Shown here: positions 1 through 9,058 of the stretch, piece after piece
How the letters are laid out: the number at the start of each line of letters is the position of its first letter
Position numbering within the stretch: the stretch's first letter is position 1
Source: Roseivirga spongicola
GTDB taxonomy: Bacteria > Bacteroidota > Bacteroidia > Cytophagales > Cyclobacteriaceae
Length of the DNA: 64,000 nt
Direction of reading: 5' to 3'
Assembly: GCF_001592965.1 (NCBI RefSeq)
Contig: NZ_LRPC01000028.1
Location: 310,001 to 374,000 of the forward strand
Made by a program: the position numbers and the translations under genes
The notes under the pieces: model-generated
Seen by the model: the letters and a program-made list of their open reading frames with translations, nothing else
What the model was told of the DNA's origin: nothing
Database searches by the model: none

Positions 1-241
1 CGAAACCTGGGTGATTGAAGACTTGCTGGACAACCCGTTCAACCAGGTGAAAATTTTTGCTCAAGGTGGAAAACTCATCTACAGCAAAGTGAACTACTCC
101 AACGATTGGGCAGGGACGTTCAAGGACAATCCGGTGCCAGATGGTACCTACTATTACGAGATACTCATCTTTGAAAACGAGCAATCTACAAGCCCAGCCA
201 GAACCATTAAAGGCTTCCTGACCATCATTAGAAACAGATAA
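1..241 (+). CDS. T9SS type B sorting (CHU_C-like) domain protein, C-terminal end only
   Basis: Only the last 79 codons lie in the window, read in the frame that starts at base 2. The fragment has the pattern of gliding-motility-associated C-terminal (CHU_C, type B sorting) domains: FNQVKIFAQGGKLIY, then NDWAGT, PDGTYYYEI and GFLTIIR just before the stop. Known members are cell-surface or secreted proteins exported by the type IX secretion system, and this domain is the export signal. It ends 11 bp before a PorP/SprF gene, the usual partner of type B substrates. The passenger domain is outside the window, so the function is unknown. Confidence 0.85.
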   Translation, partial: ETWVIEDLLDNPFNQVKIFAQGGKLIYSKVNYSNDWAGTFKDNPVPDGTYYYEILIFENEQSTSPARTIKGFLTIIRNR

Positions 242-252
242 TTATCAAAGTC

Positions 253-1884
253 ATGCATAAGCAAATGAAAAACATCAGAAACAAATTCATCCTTGTCTTT
301 ACTATGGCTTTGATAGCGATAGGCGTAAAGGCACAGCAAGTACCCTTGTACAATCAGTACTTCAATGCAGGCACATTGGCCTACCCTTCGGGGGCAGTCT
401 TTCAGGAGCATCGTTACATAAGTTTGGTGTACCGCGACCAGTTTGGGGGGCTGGTCGGGGCACCAAAGAACTTCGCCCTGGCCTATAACTCTACTTTTAG
501 AAATAAGCTGGCTTTTACAGGAAATGTAACTACAGCCGACATTGGTTTCACCAGTCAGGTCAAATTCTCTGGAGGCATAGGCTATAAACTGTTTGGCGAA
601 GCAAACGATGGACTGAGTATAGGTAGCCAAGTTGGTCTTTCCTTCTTCAGCCTGAACGAAGAAAGAGTGAACCCAGAAAACCCATCGGACAATGTGCTGG
701 TAGACTTACTGGGTAACAATGGAAGCTCCTTGAGTGTAGACTTTTCGGCCAGTTACCGAAAAGGTAGACTGGGCATAGATGTGGCCGTTCCAACGGTAAT
801 CAACCAAAGCCTGTCAGACGATGCCTATATCCGCATTAACGATGACAACGTGCCTGACTTTATAGGTGGAGCAAGATATGGCTTCACCATCAACCCAGAG
901 CTGAGTTTCACCCCATATTTGGGAGTGAGGTTGAGAGAAACCATTGGTGCCGAACTGGATGTAATGGGAGAGTTGGACTTCAAAGACAAGTTCAAAGCCT
1001 CGTTGGGCTACCGCGATAACTACGGACCAACCATTGGTATTGGAGCTCAGCTGTTGCCAAAGCTGTTGTTCACCTACAACTATGATTTTGGACAGAAAGA
1101 CGCCCCGTTCTTGGCTGATGGCTTCAATGAGTTTGGGCTTCACTATCAGCTTAACACCCCGGAAGAAAAGGCCAATGTATGTGAAGAAGAAGGGCTAGCC
1201 GTAGTGAACAGGATCATAGACCAACGCATTTTCGATGAAAACCTGGTGAACCCAGAAGACAAAGAAAAAGCCTTGTGCTACTTGAAGAGCTTGGAAGAAG
1301 GCAAGAAGAAGGAAGTCAATAAGAAAGCAGAAGAAGCCTATAAGGCCCTATTCTTAAAGATTGAAAAAGAAGAGTTGGCCAAGATAGAAGCAGCCAGACT
1401 GGAAGCCTTGCGAGTGGAGAAAGCCAAGCAAGAAGCCGAAGAAGCAGCAGCAGAGCGCAGAAGGGTGGAAGAGATTGAAAGGGCCAAGATGAAAGAGCTG
1501 GAGAGATTGGCTTTGGAGAAGGAAAGGGCGATCAAGAAAGCCTTGAGCCTGGCCACAGAATCAGTCGCCTTTAACTCTGGCAGTGCCAACCTGAAAGAAG
1601 AGTCGTTTGAGTCGCTCAATCAGGTGGTGGAATTACTCAAGTCCAACCCAGAGCTCAGGTTGAAGCTATCGGGCTACACCGACAATAGCGGTAATGCCCA
1701 GTCGAACCTAGCGCTATCCAAACAAAGAGCAGCAGCAGTAAAAGCCTACTTAGTAAGCCAAGATGTAGCAGCAGATAGGTTAGAAGCCGAAGGTTATGGC
1801 ATAGCCAACCCAAGAGCAGACAACAGCACAGCCGAAGGCCGGGCACTCAACAGGAGAGTGGAGCTTTCCATCATAAAGAAATAA
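253..1884 (+). CDS. PorP/SprF-family T9SS membrane protein fused to an OmpA peptidoglycan-binding domain
   Basis: 543 aa. A signal peptide (about residues 1-27, ending VKAQ) is followed by a PorP/SprF beta-barrel region (QQVPLYNQYF start, to about 305). A charged Lys/Glu/Ala-rich coiled coil runs from about 335 to 435, and an OmpA C-terminal domain from about 440 to 543 (SGYTDNSGN, LSKQRAAAV, NRRVELSI). PorP/SprF proteins work with type B sorted T9SS substrates at the outer membrane, and OmpA domains bind peptidoglycan, so the product probably tethers an outer-membrane T9SS component to the wall. It follows a type B substrate by 11 bp. ATG 265 is a possible alternative start. Coding DNA is clearly more G+C-rich than the island that follows. 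Confidence 0.85.
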   Translation: MHKQMKNIRNKFILVFTMALIAIGVKAQQVPLYNQYFNAGTLAYPSGAVFQEHRYISLVYRDQFGGLVGAPKNFALAYNSTFRNKLAFTGNVTTADIGFTSQVKFSGGIGYKLFGEANDGLSIGSQVGLSFFSLNEERVNPENPSDNVLVDLLGNNGSSLSVDFSASYRKGRLGIDVAVPTVINQSLSDDAYIRINDDNVPDFIGGARYGFTINPELSFTPYLGVRLRETIGAELDVMGELDFKDKFKASLGYRDNYGPTIGIGAQLLPKLLFTYNYDFGQKDAPFLADGFNEFGLHYQLNTPEEKANVCEEEGLAVVNRIIDQRIFDENLVNPEDKEKALCYLKSLEEGKKKEVNKKAEEAYKALFLKIEKEELAKIEAARLEALRVEKAKQEAEEAAAERRRVEEIERAKMKELERLALEKERAIKKALSLATESVAFNSGSANLKEESFESLNQVVELLKSNPELRLKLSGYTDNSGNAQSNLALSKQRAAAVKAYLVSQDVAADRLEAEGYGIANPRADNSTAEGRALNRRVELSIIKK

Positions 1885-1949
1885 GTTGATGGCTATTGAA
1901 GGTTGAGGTTAATAGTCAAAATAAAAAGCCACCGAACGGGTGGCTTTTT
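1885..1949. repeat. 65-bp direct repeat, copy 1 (left island boundary)
   Basis: The 65 bases starting right after the PorP-OmpA stop codon are identical to 22335-22399 in the same orientation; the match breaks at 1884/22334 and 1950/22400. Each copy includes a rho-independent terminator. The two copies enclose about 20.4 kb of A+T-rich glycan/secondary-metabolite genes, which marks the edges of an inserted segment. Confidence 0.9.
1923..1949. terminator. Rho-independent terminator, probably bidirectional
   Basis: A perfect 11-bp stem (AAAAAGCCACC with GGTGGCTTTTT) with a 5-nt loop is flanked by A and T runs, so it can work on both strands. It lies 38 bp after the PorP-OmpA stop codon and is part of the 65-bp repeat. 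Confidence 0.9.
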
Positions 1950-2133
1950 TCAAGTGAAGAGCGTTGAGGTGAATGAGTTTTTAAAATGAAAGGAGCTTAG
2001 AATAGGACAATATGAAGAGCTTCGAATTGCGCGACAATTATATTTTGTTTATCGACTTATAAATGAATTAATAGGCTTATAATTAAGGTTTCGGTATCTA
2101 ATTTCTGAACAAGCTGGATAGAGAAAGAGACTA

Positions 2134-2382
2134 ATGGAAATAAAAAAAAGACTAAAAGACTATTTGGTTCAGAATGTTTTGGATCAAAATGAGGCTGGAC
2201 AGCTATCTGATACTACCACCCTGATTTCAAGTGGAATTGTTGACTCAATCACCACTTTACAACTGGTCGAATTCATTGAAACAGAATTTAACATAGAGTT
2301 TGATGCTCATGAGGTAGATAGGGATAATCTAGATACGCTCATCTTGATTGAAAATTTCGTAGAGCGTAAACGTCAAGGATAA
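2134..2382 (+). CDS. Stand-alone acyl/peptidyl carrier protein (PltL-like)
   Basis: 82 aa, the usual size of a free carrier protein. The phosphopantetheine attachment motif is G-I-V-D-S with Ser38, preceded by the helix-1 region and the TLISSG loop. It ends directly before the adenylation gene (2 bp gap) and opens an operon continuing with a dehydrogenase and a halogenase. This matches the free carrier of pyrrole-2-carboxylate pathways (PltL, RedO, CloN5), on which proline is loaded and oxidised. The carrier fold and serine are seen; the proline cargo is inferred from the neighbours. The upstream 184 bp (1950-2133) must hold the operon promoter, but I see no clear consensus match. Confidence 0.88.
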   Translation: MEIKKRLKDYLVQNVLDQNEAGQLSDTTTLISSGIVDSITTLQLVEFIETEFNIEFDAHEVDRDNLDTLILIENFVERKRQG

Positions 2383-2384
2383 AG

Positions 2385-3890
2385 GTGGATAGGCTTTTAT
2401 CCAACATACTTCTAACACCTTTCTCTGATTATCCTGATAATCCAGCATTTGATTTGCCTGGGGTTGAAGAGCTGACTTATTCAGGGATTAATTGGAGATC
2501 AAACCAGTTGTTAGATTTTCTCAATAGCATTGGAATTGAAAAGGGAGACCGGGTAGCTATTTGGTCCGGAAAAAGCATCGATACCTTGGTTGTATTATTG
2601 GGTGCCGTATTAAATGGTTGTGTTTATATACCCGTAGATAAGCTGGCACCATTGGATAGGTTGAAGGCAATTTTAAGTGATAGTTTGCCTCAAGCTTTAA
2701 TCTTGAATAGTGACGATAAGAGCTCATTAGACCTTGAAGGAATCCCTATAGTTGATAAACGACCGATTCCAAATACCTCTTTGCTCATTTTAAAACTGAA
2801 TTGGTGTAAATCAGAGCTAAAACTTCCATCAGATTTAGCGTTTATTCTCTATACATCCGGATCGACAGGTGTTCCGAAAGGAGTTATGATAACGCATAAA
2901 AATGCACTCAGTTTTATCAATTGGGCTTCAATAAATTTTAGTTTTTCAGAAAATGACATCTTCAGCTCTGTAGCACCTTTTCATTTCGATCTGGCGGTAT
3001 TCGACATTTTTGTAGCTATGGTGCATGGTGCTAAGGTGGTACTAATGGATGAACAAACTATTCGCAATCCTCTGTTGCTTGCTCAGCTTATAGAGGTAAA
3101 GGAGATTACGGTTTGGTATTCAACCCCAACAATTCTCATGCTCATGCTTAGGTATGGAAAGTTGAAACGGAGAAATTACAGTTCAATCCGACATGTATTT
3201 TATGCGGGTGAAGTTTTTCCTAAAGAGCAATTAGTTTCAGTAAAAGAAGTATGGAACAAGGCTGATTTTTATAATCTCTATGGGCCGACAGAAACCAACG
3301 TGTGTACTTGGTGGACCATTCCAAAGAATCTTCCAAATGAATTTAACTCCAGGACAATAGGTGTGAATTGTGGTCATACTCAATGCGAAATCCTGAATGA
3401 GGAAGGATTGGAGAGTGAAATAGGGGAGTTAGTGGTAAGTGGCGATTCTGTGAGCCCGGGGTATTTAAATCGGCCAGAATTAAATAAGTCTAAATTTTTT
3501 GAGGATAGTTCTGGGATCACCTGGTATAGAACTGGAGATCGGGTACAAAGACTTCAAAATGGAGGCTTCAATTATTTGGGTAGAATAGACCGCATGGTAA
3601 AAAAGAGAGGCTACCGGATAGAACTCGATGAGATAGAGACGGTCTTAAATAGTAATGAGAATATTTCCAGAGCAGCGGTAATTAATGAAGTTAGTGAAGA
3701 AGGAGAAATAAGTATCATTGCTTTTGTTGTAGCCTTCAATCCGCAGTTTAGCATAGGTGAAATGAAAGACTATGTTAAGCACAAATTGCCATCTTATATG
3801 CTCCCGGATAAGTGGTTTTTTGTAGATGATTTGCCTCTTACAAGTACGCAAAAAGTAAACTATCAAGACCTTAAACTACTAGTGAAGTAA
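2385..3890 (+). CDS. Stand-alone adenylation enzyme, probable L-proline:carrier-protein ligase (PltF/RedM-like)
   Basis: 501 aa AMP-forming ligase without a fused carrier, the size of PltF. Motif A3 is YTSGSTGVPKG (156-166), A5 is YGPTET (299-304), A7 is YRTGDR, and the A10 lysine lies in TSTQKVNYQ. Mapping the GrsA pocket positions gives D202, L203, F206, Y245, F272, A274, L298, V306, C307. As I recall it, the PltF/RedM prolyl code is DLLYLALVC, which this matches at 7 of 9 positions, with Phe for Leu at the other two. It starts at GTG, 2 bp after the carrier stop. The expected reaction is proline + ATP to prolyl-AMP, then prolyl thioester on the adjacent carrier. A DltA-like role is the alternative. 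Confidence 0.85.
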   Translation: MDRLLSNILLTPFSDYPDNPAFDLPGVEELTYSGINWRSNQLLDFLNSIGIEKGDRVAIWSGKSIDTLVVLLGAVLNGCVYIPVDKLAPLDRLKAILSDSLPQALILNSDDKSSLDLEGIPIVDKRPIPNTSLLILKLNWCKSELKLPSDLAFILYTSGSTGVPKGVMITHKNALSFINWASINFSFSENDIFSSVAPFHFDLAVFDIFVAMVHGAKVVLMDEQTIRNPLLLAQLIEVKEITVWYSTPTILMLMLRYGKLKRRNYSSIRHVFYAGEVFPKEQLVSVKEVWNKADFYNLYGPTETNVCTWWTIPKNLPNEFNSRTIGVNCGHTQCEILNEEGLESEIGELVVSGDSVSPGYLNRPELNKSKFFEDSSGITWYRTGDRVQRLQNGGFNYLGRIDRMVKKRGYRIELDEIETVLNSNENISRAAVINEVSEEGEISIIAFVVAFNPQFSIGEMKDYVKHKLPSYMLPDKWFFVDDLPLTSTQKVNYQDLKLLVK

Positions 3891-3892
3891 CT

Positions 3893-5041
3893 ATGAATTT
3901 TTCTTTTTCACCATACCAAGAGGATATTAAAAATGAGGTTTTAGACTTTGCAAAAAAGCATTTGAATGAGGACATAGTTACTAGAGATAAAAATCAATTT
4001 TTTGATAGAAGTCTCTGGAGTAAGCTTGGTGAAATTAAGTTGCCTGGTTTGTGTATTCCTGAAGAGTTTGGAGGCCGAGGACTTGATCCATTAACCACTG
4101 TTTTAGCTCTTGAGGCTTTTGGAGAAGGTTGCGAAGATGGAGGCCTTTGTTTTGCTGTGTCAGCGCATATGTTGGCCTGCTGCGTTCCTATTTGGCTTTA
4201 TGGCAGCAATGACCAAAAGCAGGCCTTTTTACCAAAGCTTTGCGATGGTACATGGATAGCGGGGAATGCCATGACTGAGCCGCATTCCGGTTCTGATACA
4301 TATGATGTAAGAACCACGGCTGTAGCATGTAAAGACAATTATATTTTAAAAGGTCACAAAAGTTACATTTCTAATGGTCCTGTGGCAGATGTTATACTAA
4401 CCTATGCTTTAACCGATAAAGAGAAAGGCTTCTTTGGAGGTATATCTGCTTTCTTGCTCAGCAAAGAAATGCCTGGATTAACCCTTACAGATTCAGTAGA
4501 TAAAATGGGAGTGAGGACATGCCAAATGGGAGAGGCTAGATTTAAAGATTTAGAACTTTCAACAAATAGTGTTCTTGGCAAAGCTGGTGCCGGAGCAATG
4601 ATTTTTAATAAGTCCATGGAGTGGGAAAGAACCTGTTTGGGAGCCATCCATTTGGGCGCTATGAGTCGTGTTTTAGAGAATACAATTGCCTTTGTTAAAG
4701 AGAGGAAATCGGGAGATAAATCAATAGGGAGTTATCAAGCAATAAGTCATCAATTGGCTGACTTAAAAGTTGGATTGGAGGCTTCAAGACTTATGACTTA
4801 TCAGGCTGCCTGGAAACTTGGTAGTTCTAAGATGAGCACGATGGAAGCCTCTGCCAGTAAGCTCTTTGTGAGTGAGTTTTTTAAAAAGTTTGCCACATCA
4901 ATTTTTCAAATTTATGCTGGTAAAGCCTTTAGGGAGAATCATGAAGCAGAACGTCTGTTGCGAGACGCTATGGCCAGTACCATCTATTCAGGTACATCGG
5001 AAGTTCAAAGAAGTGTTATTGCAAAAATGATGAGAGTATAA
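3893..5041 (+). CDS. Acyl-CoA dehydrogenase-family enzyme, probable prolyl-carrier-protein dehydrogenase (PltE/RedW/CloN3-like)
   Basis: 382 aa flavoprotein with the acyl-CoA dehydrogenase fold: N-terminal helical domain, FAD-binding segment NAMTEPHSGSDT, C-terminal IYSGTSEVQR. The medium-chain-type base in YEGT is absent (Ser instead of Glu). A Glu is present at 245 in the segment MEWERTCLG, which aligns with the isovaleryl-CoA-dehydrogenase base also expected in prolyl-carrier dehydrogenases. Sitting between the adenylation enzyme and a halogenase, it most likely oxidises carrier-bound prolyl to pyrrolyl-2-carboxyl. Gaps to both neighbours are 2 bp. An ordinary short-chain acyl-CoA dehydrogenase is unlikely in this context. 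Confidence 0.82.
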   Translation: MNFSFSPYQEDIKNEVLDFAKKHLNEDIVTRDKNQFFDRSLWSKLGEIKLPGLCIPEEFGGRGLDPLTTVLALEAFGEGCEDGGLCFAVSAHMLACCVPIWLYGSNDQKQAFLPKLCDGTWIAGNAMTEPHSGSDTYDVRTTAVACKDNYILKGHKSYISNGPVADVILTYALTDKEKGFFGGISAFLLSKEMPGLTLTDSVDKMGVRTCQMGEARFKDLELSTNSVLGKAGAGAMIFNKSMEWERTCLGAIHLGAMSRVLENTIAFVKERKSGDKSIGSYQAISHQLADLKVGLEASRLMTYQAAWKLGSSKMSTMEASASKLFVSEFFKKFATSIFQIYAGKAFRENHEAERLLRDAMASTIYSGTSEVQRSVIAKMMRV

Positions 5042-5043
5042 CA

Positions 5044-6375
5044 GTGGATAAGGTTTACGATTTTGTCATTATAGGAGGTGGTCCGGCAGGTAGCACTGCT
5101 GCTTCTAATTTAGCCAGAAATGGATTCAAGGTGTTGGTGCTGGAAAAGGAAAAGTTCCCAAGGTTTCATGTGGGGGAATCTTTATTGCCATTTTGTTACG
5201 GGCTTTTCAAAGATTTGGGAGTGCTGGGTCAAATGGAAAAGGAGTTTAAAAGAAAACCGGGTGTTACATTTTCTAATTCCGATAATACCAATAGTTCTAA
5301 CTGGTGTTTTAATCACCTCATTAAGGACGACTCACACTTATCCTTTCACGTGGAAAGGGATCGGTTCGATAAAATTCTACTGGAAAGAAGTCGTGAACTT
5401 GGTGCTGAGGTATTGGAAGCTACACAAGTTTCAAGCGTTGATTTTTCATCAAACAAACATGTGAAAGTCGTTACCAAAAGCGAGGAATGTTTCCTTGCTA
5501 ATTTTCTAATTGATGCTAGCGGGCAAGACGCTTTTCTCGGAAAGTTGCAGGGTACTAAAAGAAATCAACCACAGCTTAGTCAACGCATTGCCCTTTCTGC
5601 TCACTGGGAAAAGGCTAAACTAGACCCAATATTGAAGGAAGGAAACTTGAGGATTGTTTCCTTAGAAGGAAGAAAGAAGGGTTGGATTTGGATGATTCCA
5701 GTTTCTGACCAAAGACTTAGTGTTGGAGTAGTTGTTGAGCTAGATTACTTCAAAAGCAAGAAAAGAAATGAGAAAAGTAGTTCAAGTGATTGGCTGAGAG
5801 ATTTTTATATAAGTGAGGTTAACTCTTGCAGGTTAGGTAAGGAAGTCTTGACGAGTGCTAAAATGGCGATGGAGGTTGCTGTCAATAGTAACTATTCATT
5901 TGATGTTTCACAAAAGTATGGAGATAGGTTTGCCGTAATTGGAGATGCCGCATCTTTTTTAGACCCTATGTTTGCCAGTGGAGTGTTTGTAGGAATGAAA
6001 AGTGCGATGTTGGTAACCAATGCCCTTCTTAATATAAATGAAGGTGAATATGAAAGTGAGCTTATTGATGCTTACTCTCAGATATCTGGGGCATACCAAT
6101 TATTGGAATTAATGATTACAACTTTCTATAACCCAGATGCCATTAAATTTTCAGAATTAGATCATGGGTCTATAAGTGAGTATAAAAAGCTGGATACAGT
6201 TTTTGGCATAATGCACTTAGTTCTGGCAGGAGATTTTTTTTCCAACCATAAGAACTACCTGAAAGCAATAGAGGTGTTGTCAAGTGCAAAAATGGTAGAA
6301 AGGTTTCGTCACCTTACTAATCATACGGATACTCAAACTTCGCAGGTTTGTACAAAAAGTATGTTGTCTATATAG
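5044..6375 (+). CDS. Flavin-dependent halogenase (PltA-like), probable pyrrolyl-carrier halogenase
   Basis: 443 aa, close to PltA length. The FAD-binding motif is IIGGGPAGSTAA (about 9-20), followed by FPRFHVGESLLP. Lys71 in FKRKPGVTF sits at the place of the catalytic lysine of PrnA (K79) and PltA (K73). The halogenase hallmark G-W-x-W-x-I-P is present at 213-219, and GDAASFLDPMFASG closes the FAD site. The reduced flavin reductase partner is not visible nearby. With the carrier, adenylation and dehydrogenase genes upstream (GTG start 2 bp after the previous stop), the likely substrate is the carrier-bound pyrrole ring. A non-halogenating monooxygenase of the same fold cannot be excluded; number and kind of halogens are unknown. 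Confidence 0.8.
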   Translation: MDKVYDFVIIGGGPAGSTAASNLARNGFKVLVLEKEKFPRFHVGESLLPFCYGLFKDLGVLGQMEKEFKRKPGVTFSNSDNTNSSNWCFNHLIKDDSHLSFHVERDRFDKILLERSRELGAEVLEATQVSSVDFSSNKHVKVVTKSEECFLANFLIDASGQDAFLGKLQGTKRNQPQLSQRIALSAHWEKAKLDPILKEGNLRIVSLEGRKKGWIWMIPVSDQRLSVGVVVELDYFKSKKRNEKSSSSDWLRDFYISEVNSCRLGKEVLTSAKMAMEVAVNSNYSFDVSQKYGDRFAVIGDAASFLDPMFASGVFVGMKSAMLVTNALLNINEGEYESELIDAYSQISGAYQLLELMITTFYNPDAIKFSELDHGSISEYKKLDTVFGIMHLVLAGDFFSNHKNYLKAIEVLSSAKMVERFRHLTNHTDTQTSQVCTKSMLSI

Positions 6376-6382
6376 CCGTACC

Positions 6383-6387
6383 GGAGG
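6383..6387 (+). promoter_or_regulatory. Strong Shine-Dalgarno that sets the start of the next gene
   Basis: GGAGG lies 8 nt before ATG 6396 and follows the halogenase stop codon. It supports ATG 6396 rather than the upstream in-frame TTG at 6348, which lies inside the halogenase gene. Confidence 0.7.
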
Positions 6388-6395
6388 TTAAGAAA

Positions 6396-7490
6396 ATGAA
6401 TCTTGCTAAGCAGAAAAATAAGAAAGATAATTCCACAATGAGCTCCTCTATATCAATAGTCATTGCAGCCCATGTGTTGGATTCGAAACTCAGGCGTTGT
6501 TTGAATGCCGTTTCGTCTTACTCTACCGAAAATCTGGCCGAGGTAGTTTTGGTTCTGGATGGAATTGATAGGGCGAACCAGTTTTTCGATAATGTTGACT
6601 CTACTGATTTAAAAGTTATTAGCCTGGATAAATCTTATGGACCTGCTTACGCAAGAAATATCGGAGCTTCTCAGGCAAGAGCAGATGTCTTGTTTTTTCT
6701 TGATTCTGACGTAGAAATAAGTGCCGATACTCTTTCTAAGGTTGCAGATCATTTTTTATCTCCCAACGCTCCTGATGCCCTAATAGGTTCTTATGATGAT
6801 GAACCCGCAGAAACCTCGGTAGTATCCAGATTTCGTAATCTTCTCCATTATTATACTCATCAGCAAGCCTCAGATGAGGCTAGCACATTTTGGGGGGCTT
6901 GTGGAGCCATTAGAAAAGATGCTTTTGTACAAATAGGTGGTTTCAATACGGATTTTTCAAAACCAAGTGTCGAAGATATTGAACTCGGATATCGCTTAAA
7001 ATTGAAAGGATATAGAATTAAGCTTAATAAAGAATTACAAGTTAAACATCTGAAAAAGTGGTCTTTTAAAAGTATGGTTGAAACGGATGTGTTTTTAAGA
7101 GCAAAACCATGGACCGAACTTCTCTTTCAATATAAACAATGGGGAAAGAGAGATTTGAATGTGAAGAATTCCGAACGGGCCGCTGTATTCATACTGTGCA
7201 TGTTGTTGATCAGTCTCGGTTTTGGTTTATTTTACACATACGCGCTTTTTCTTTCTCTTGCTTTCTTTTTAATACTGCTAGTAATAAAGAGAAACGTTTA
7301 CTTTTTCCTTTCTAAACACTTTCGTCAACAGCTTCCTATAGTGATCATTTTGCATTGGACTTACTTAATTAGTGGAGCCTTTGGCTTGGTATTAGGTCTG
7401 GTTTCACACTTTTTCAAGGGACAAAAGCAGAACAGTGTTTCATTTGCCGATTCATCTCTTATCTACGATACAACTAAACCCAAGGTATGA
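6396..7490 (+). CDS. GT2-family glycosyltransferase with C-terminal membrane segments
   Basis: 364 aa. The GT-A fold starts at [10 protein letters not shown], with [12 protein letters not shown], the metal-binding FLDSDVEIS, and [17 protein letters not shown] followed by the acceptor-loop [10 protein letters not shown]. Residues from about 260 to 340 form about three hydrophobic segments, so the enzyme sits on the inner membrane. Family members transfer sugars from nucleotide or lipid-linked donors; donor and acceptor cannot be told from sequence. The stop overlaps the next start by 4 bp (ATGA), showing translational coupling. Confidence 0.85.
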   Translation: MNLAKQKNKKDNSTMSSSISIVIAAHVLDSKLRRCLNAVSSYSTENLAEVVLVLDGIDRANQFFDNVDSTDLKVISLDKSYGPAYARNIGASQARADVLFFLDSDVEISADTLSKVADHFLSPNAPDALIGSYDDEPAETSVVSRFRNLLHYYTHQQASDEASTFWGACGAIRKDAFVQIGGFNTDFSKPSVEDIELGYRLKLKGYRIKLNKELQVKHLKKWSFKSMVETDVFLRAKPWTELLFQYKQWGKRDLNVKNSERAAVFILCMLLISLGFGLFYTYALFLSLAFFLILLVIKRNVYFFLSKHFRQQLPIVIILHWTYLISGAFGLVLGLVSHFFKGQKQNSVSFADSSLIYDTTKPKV

Positions 7491-9058
7491 TAAACGAGGG
7501 AAATAATACTGTTGTCATAATTGGGGCCGGTCCTGCTGGTTTAACAGCAGCTTACGAGCTTTCAACTAGAAGTTCGAAGCGGATAATTGTCATTGAAGCA
7601 GATAGTCAGGTGGGAGGAATTAGTAAAACGGTAGACTATAAAGGCAATAAAATAGATATAGGGGGGCATAGGTTTTTTTCTAAGTCCGACTGGGTGTTGA
7701 ATTGGTGGCAAAAATTTCTTCCAATTCTGGCTCCTGAAGATGAAGTGGTAGCCACTTATCATAATAGGCAGAAGACTATAAAAATTGATCAAAGAGCAAG
7801 CCCTGATAGGCCTCATATGCTTATTAGGCCTCGAAAGTCAAGAATTTACTACAACAAAAAGCTTTTTGAATACCCTATTAAGTTGAACTTGAATACCCTT
7901 CTTAAAATCGGTTTATGGAAGAGTATAAAGATTCTGTTTTCAATTCTTTACAGCAGGGTATTTCCTAGAAAAGAAGAACAGAGCTTAGAAGACTTTTACG
8001 TGAATAGATTTGGTTACGAGTTGTATTCAACGTTTTTCAAAGACTATACTGAAAAAGTATGGGGCAAAAAGTGCACCGAAATCAGTGCGGAATGGGGGCG
8101 TCAACGTGTAAAGGGACTTAGTTTAAGAAAGATAATAAGGCATTATCTCACCACACTATTCTATCCTTCAAAACAGTCTTTTGCTAGTGAAGAAACTGAG
8201 CAAACCTTAACTGAGTATTTTCTCTACCCTCAATGCGGGCCTGGGCAGTTATGGGAGACCGTTGCTTCTAAGTGTATTGAAAATGGTGTAGAGATTAGGT
8301 TAAATCAAGTAGTTGACTCTATTGATTTTATGAGTGGGCAAGTTTGCGGAGCTACATGCACAAACTTGGTTACTAGAGAAAGGGAGTTGATAAGATGTCA
8401 AGACATTATTTCTACCATGCCTGTAAGAAACCTAGTTCGCAGTATGAATGGTGTTGTACCGAATGCTATTCGCAATATAGCCTCTGACTTAGAGTATAGA
8501 GAGTTTTTGATTGTTGGGTTGTTGCTTGATGAACTTGTACTCAAAGACAAAAATGGTTTGGATGTAAAGGATAATTGGCTATACATTCAGGAAGGTGATG
8601 TCAAACTCGGCAGAGTTCAGCTATTTCATAATTGGAGCCCATATATGGTGGCTGAAAAGGGCAAGTACTGGATTGGTGCTGAGTATTTCTGCCAAAAGGG
8701 GGATGATCTATGGACACTGTCGGAAACCGATTTGACTGCTTTGGCAATCGAGGAACTATCTAGGATCGGAATTATCGATAGGTCGAAAGTATTGGACAGT
8801 ACTGTAGTTAAGATGCCTAAGGCGTATCCTTCTTATGTGGGAAGCTATAACGAATTCAGTAAGGTTAAAACCTACTTTAACTCCATAAGCAACCTCTATC
8901 TCATTGGAAGGAATGGAACCCATCGATATAATAATCAAGATCATTCTATGCTCACTGCCAAAGAGGCTGTAGACAACTTAATAAATAAGGTAACTGATCA
9001 TAGTAATATATGGGCTGTAAATACAGAAATGATATATAATGAAGAATTGGAAGCCTAG
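7487..9058 (+). CDS. FAD-dependent oxidoreductase of the UDP-galactopyranose mutase/amine-oxidase fold
   Basis: 523 aa. The N-terminal dinucleotide-binding motif is [17 protein letters not shown], followed by IEADSQVGG and IDIGGHRFF, and near the C-terminus [19 protein letters not shown]. This long UGM-like family is common in glycan gene clusters and is usually annotated only as NAD(P)/FAD-dependent oxidoreductase. A role in making an unusual sugar (ring contraction or redox) is a guess from the neighbours. It overlaps the previous gene by 4 bp and the next by 20 bp. Confidence 0.8.
   Translation: MINEGNNTVVIIGAGPAGLTAAYELSTRSSKRIIVIEADSQVGGISKTVDYKGNKIDIGGHRFFSKSDWVLNWWQKFLPILAPEDEVVATYHNRQKTIKIDQRASPDRPHMLIRPRKSRIYYNKKLFEYPIKLNLNTLLKIGLWKSIKILFSILYSRVFPRKEEQSLEDFYVNRFGYELYSTFFKDYTEKVWGKKCTEISAEWGRQRVKGLSLRKIIRHYLTTLFYPSKQSFASEETEQTLTEYFLYPQCGPGQLWETVASKCIENGVEIRLNQVVDSIDFMSGQVCGATCTNLVTRERELIRCQDIISTMPVRNLVRSMNGVVPNAIRNIASDLEYREFLIVGLLLDELVLKDKNGLDVKDNWLYIQEGDVKLGRVQLFHNWSPYMVAEKGKYWIGAEYFCQKGDDLWTLSETDLTALAIEELSRIGIIDRSKVLDSTVVKMPKAYPSYVGSYNEFSKVKTYFNSISNLYLIGRNGTHRYNNQDHSMLTAKEAVDNLINKVTDHSNIWAVNTEMIYNEELEA

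Noticed and set aside
154-630. Long minus-strand open frame over the PorP-OmpA start
   Set aside because: Antisense to a gene with clear domains; no family pattern in the translation.
2385-3890. D-alanine ligase DltA of a standard Dlt operon
   Set aside because: Pocket residues fit the prolyl code better, and a dehydrogenase and halogenase follow at once; the window has no separate dltB/dltD pair.
5120-5464. Plus-strand open frame inside the halogenase gene
   Set aside because: Shifted frame within a gene whose own frame has intact FAD and halogenase motifs.
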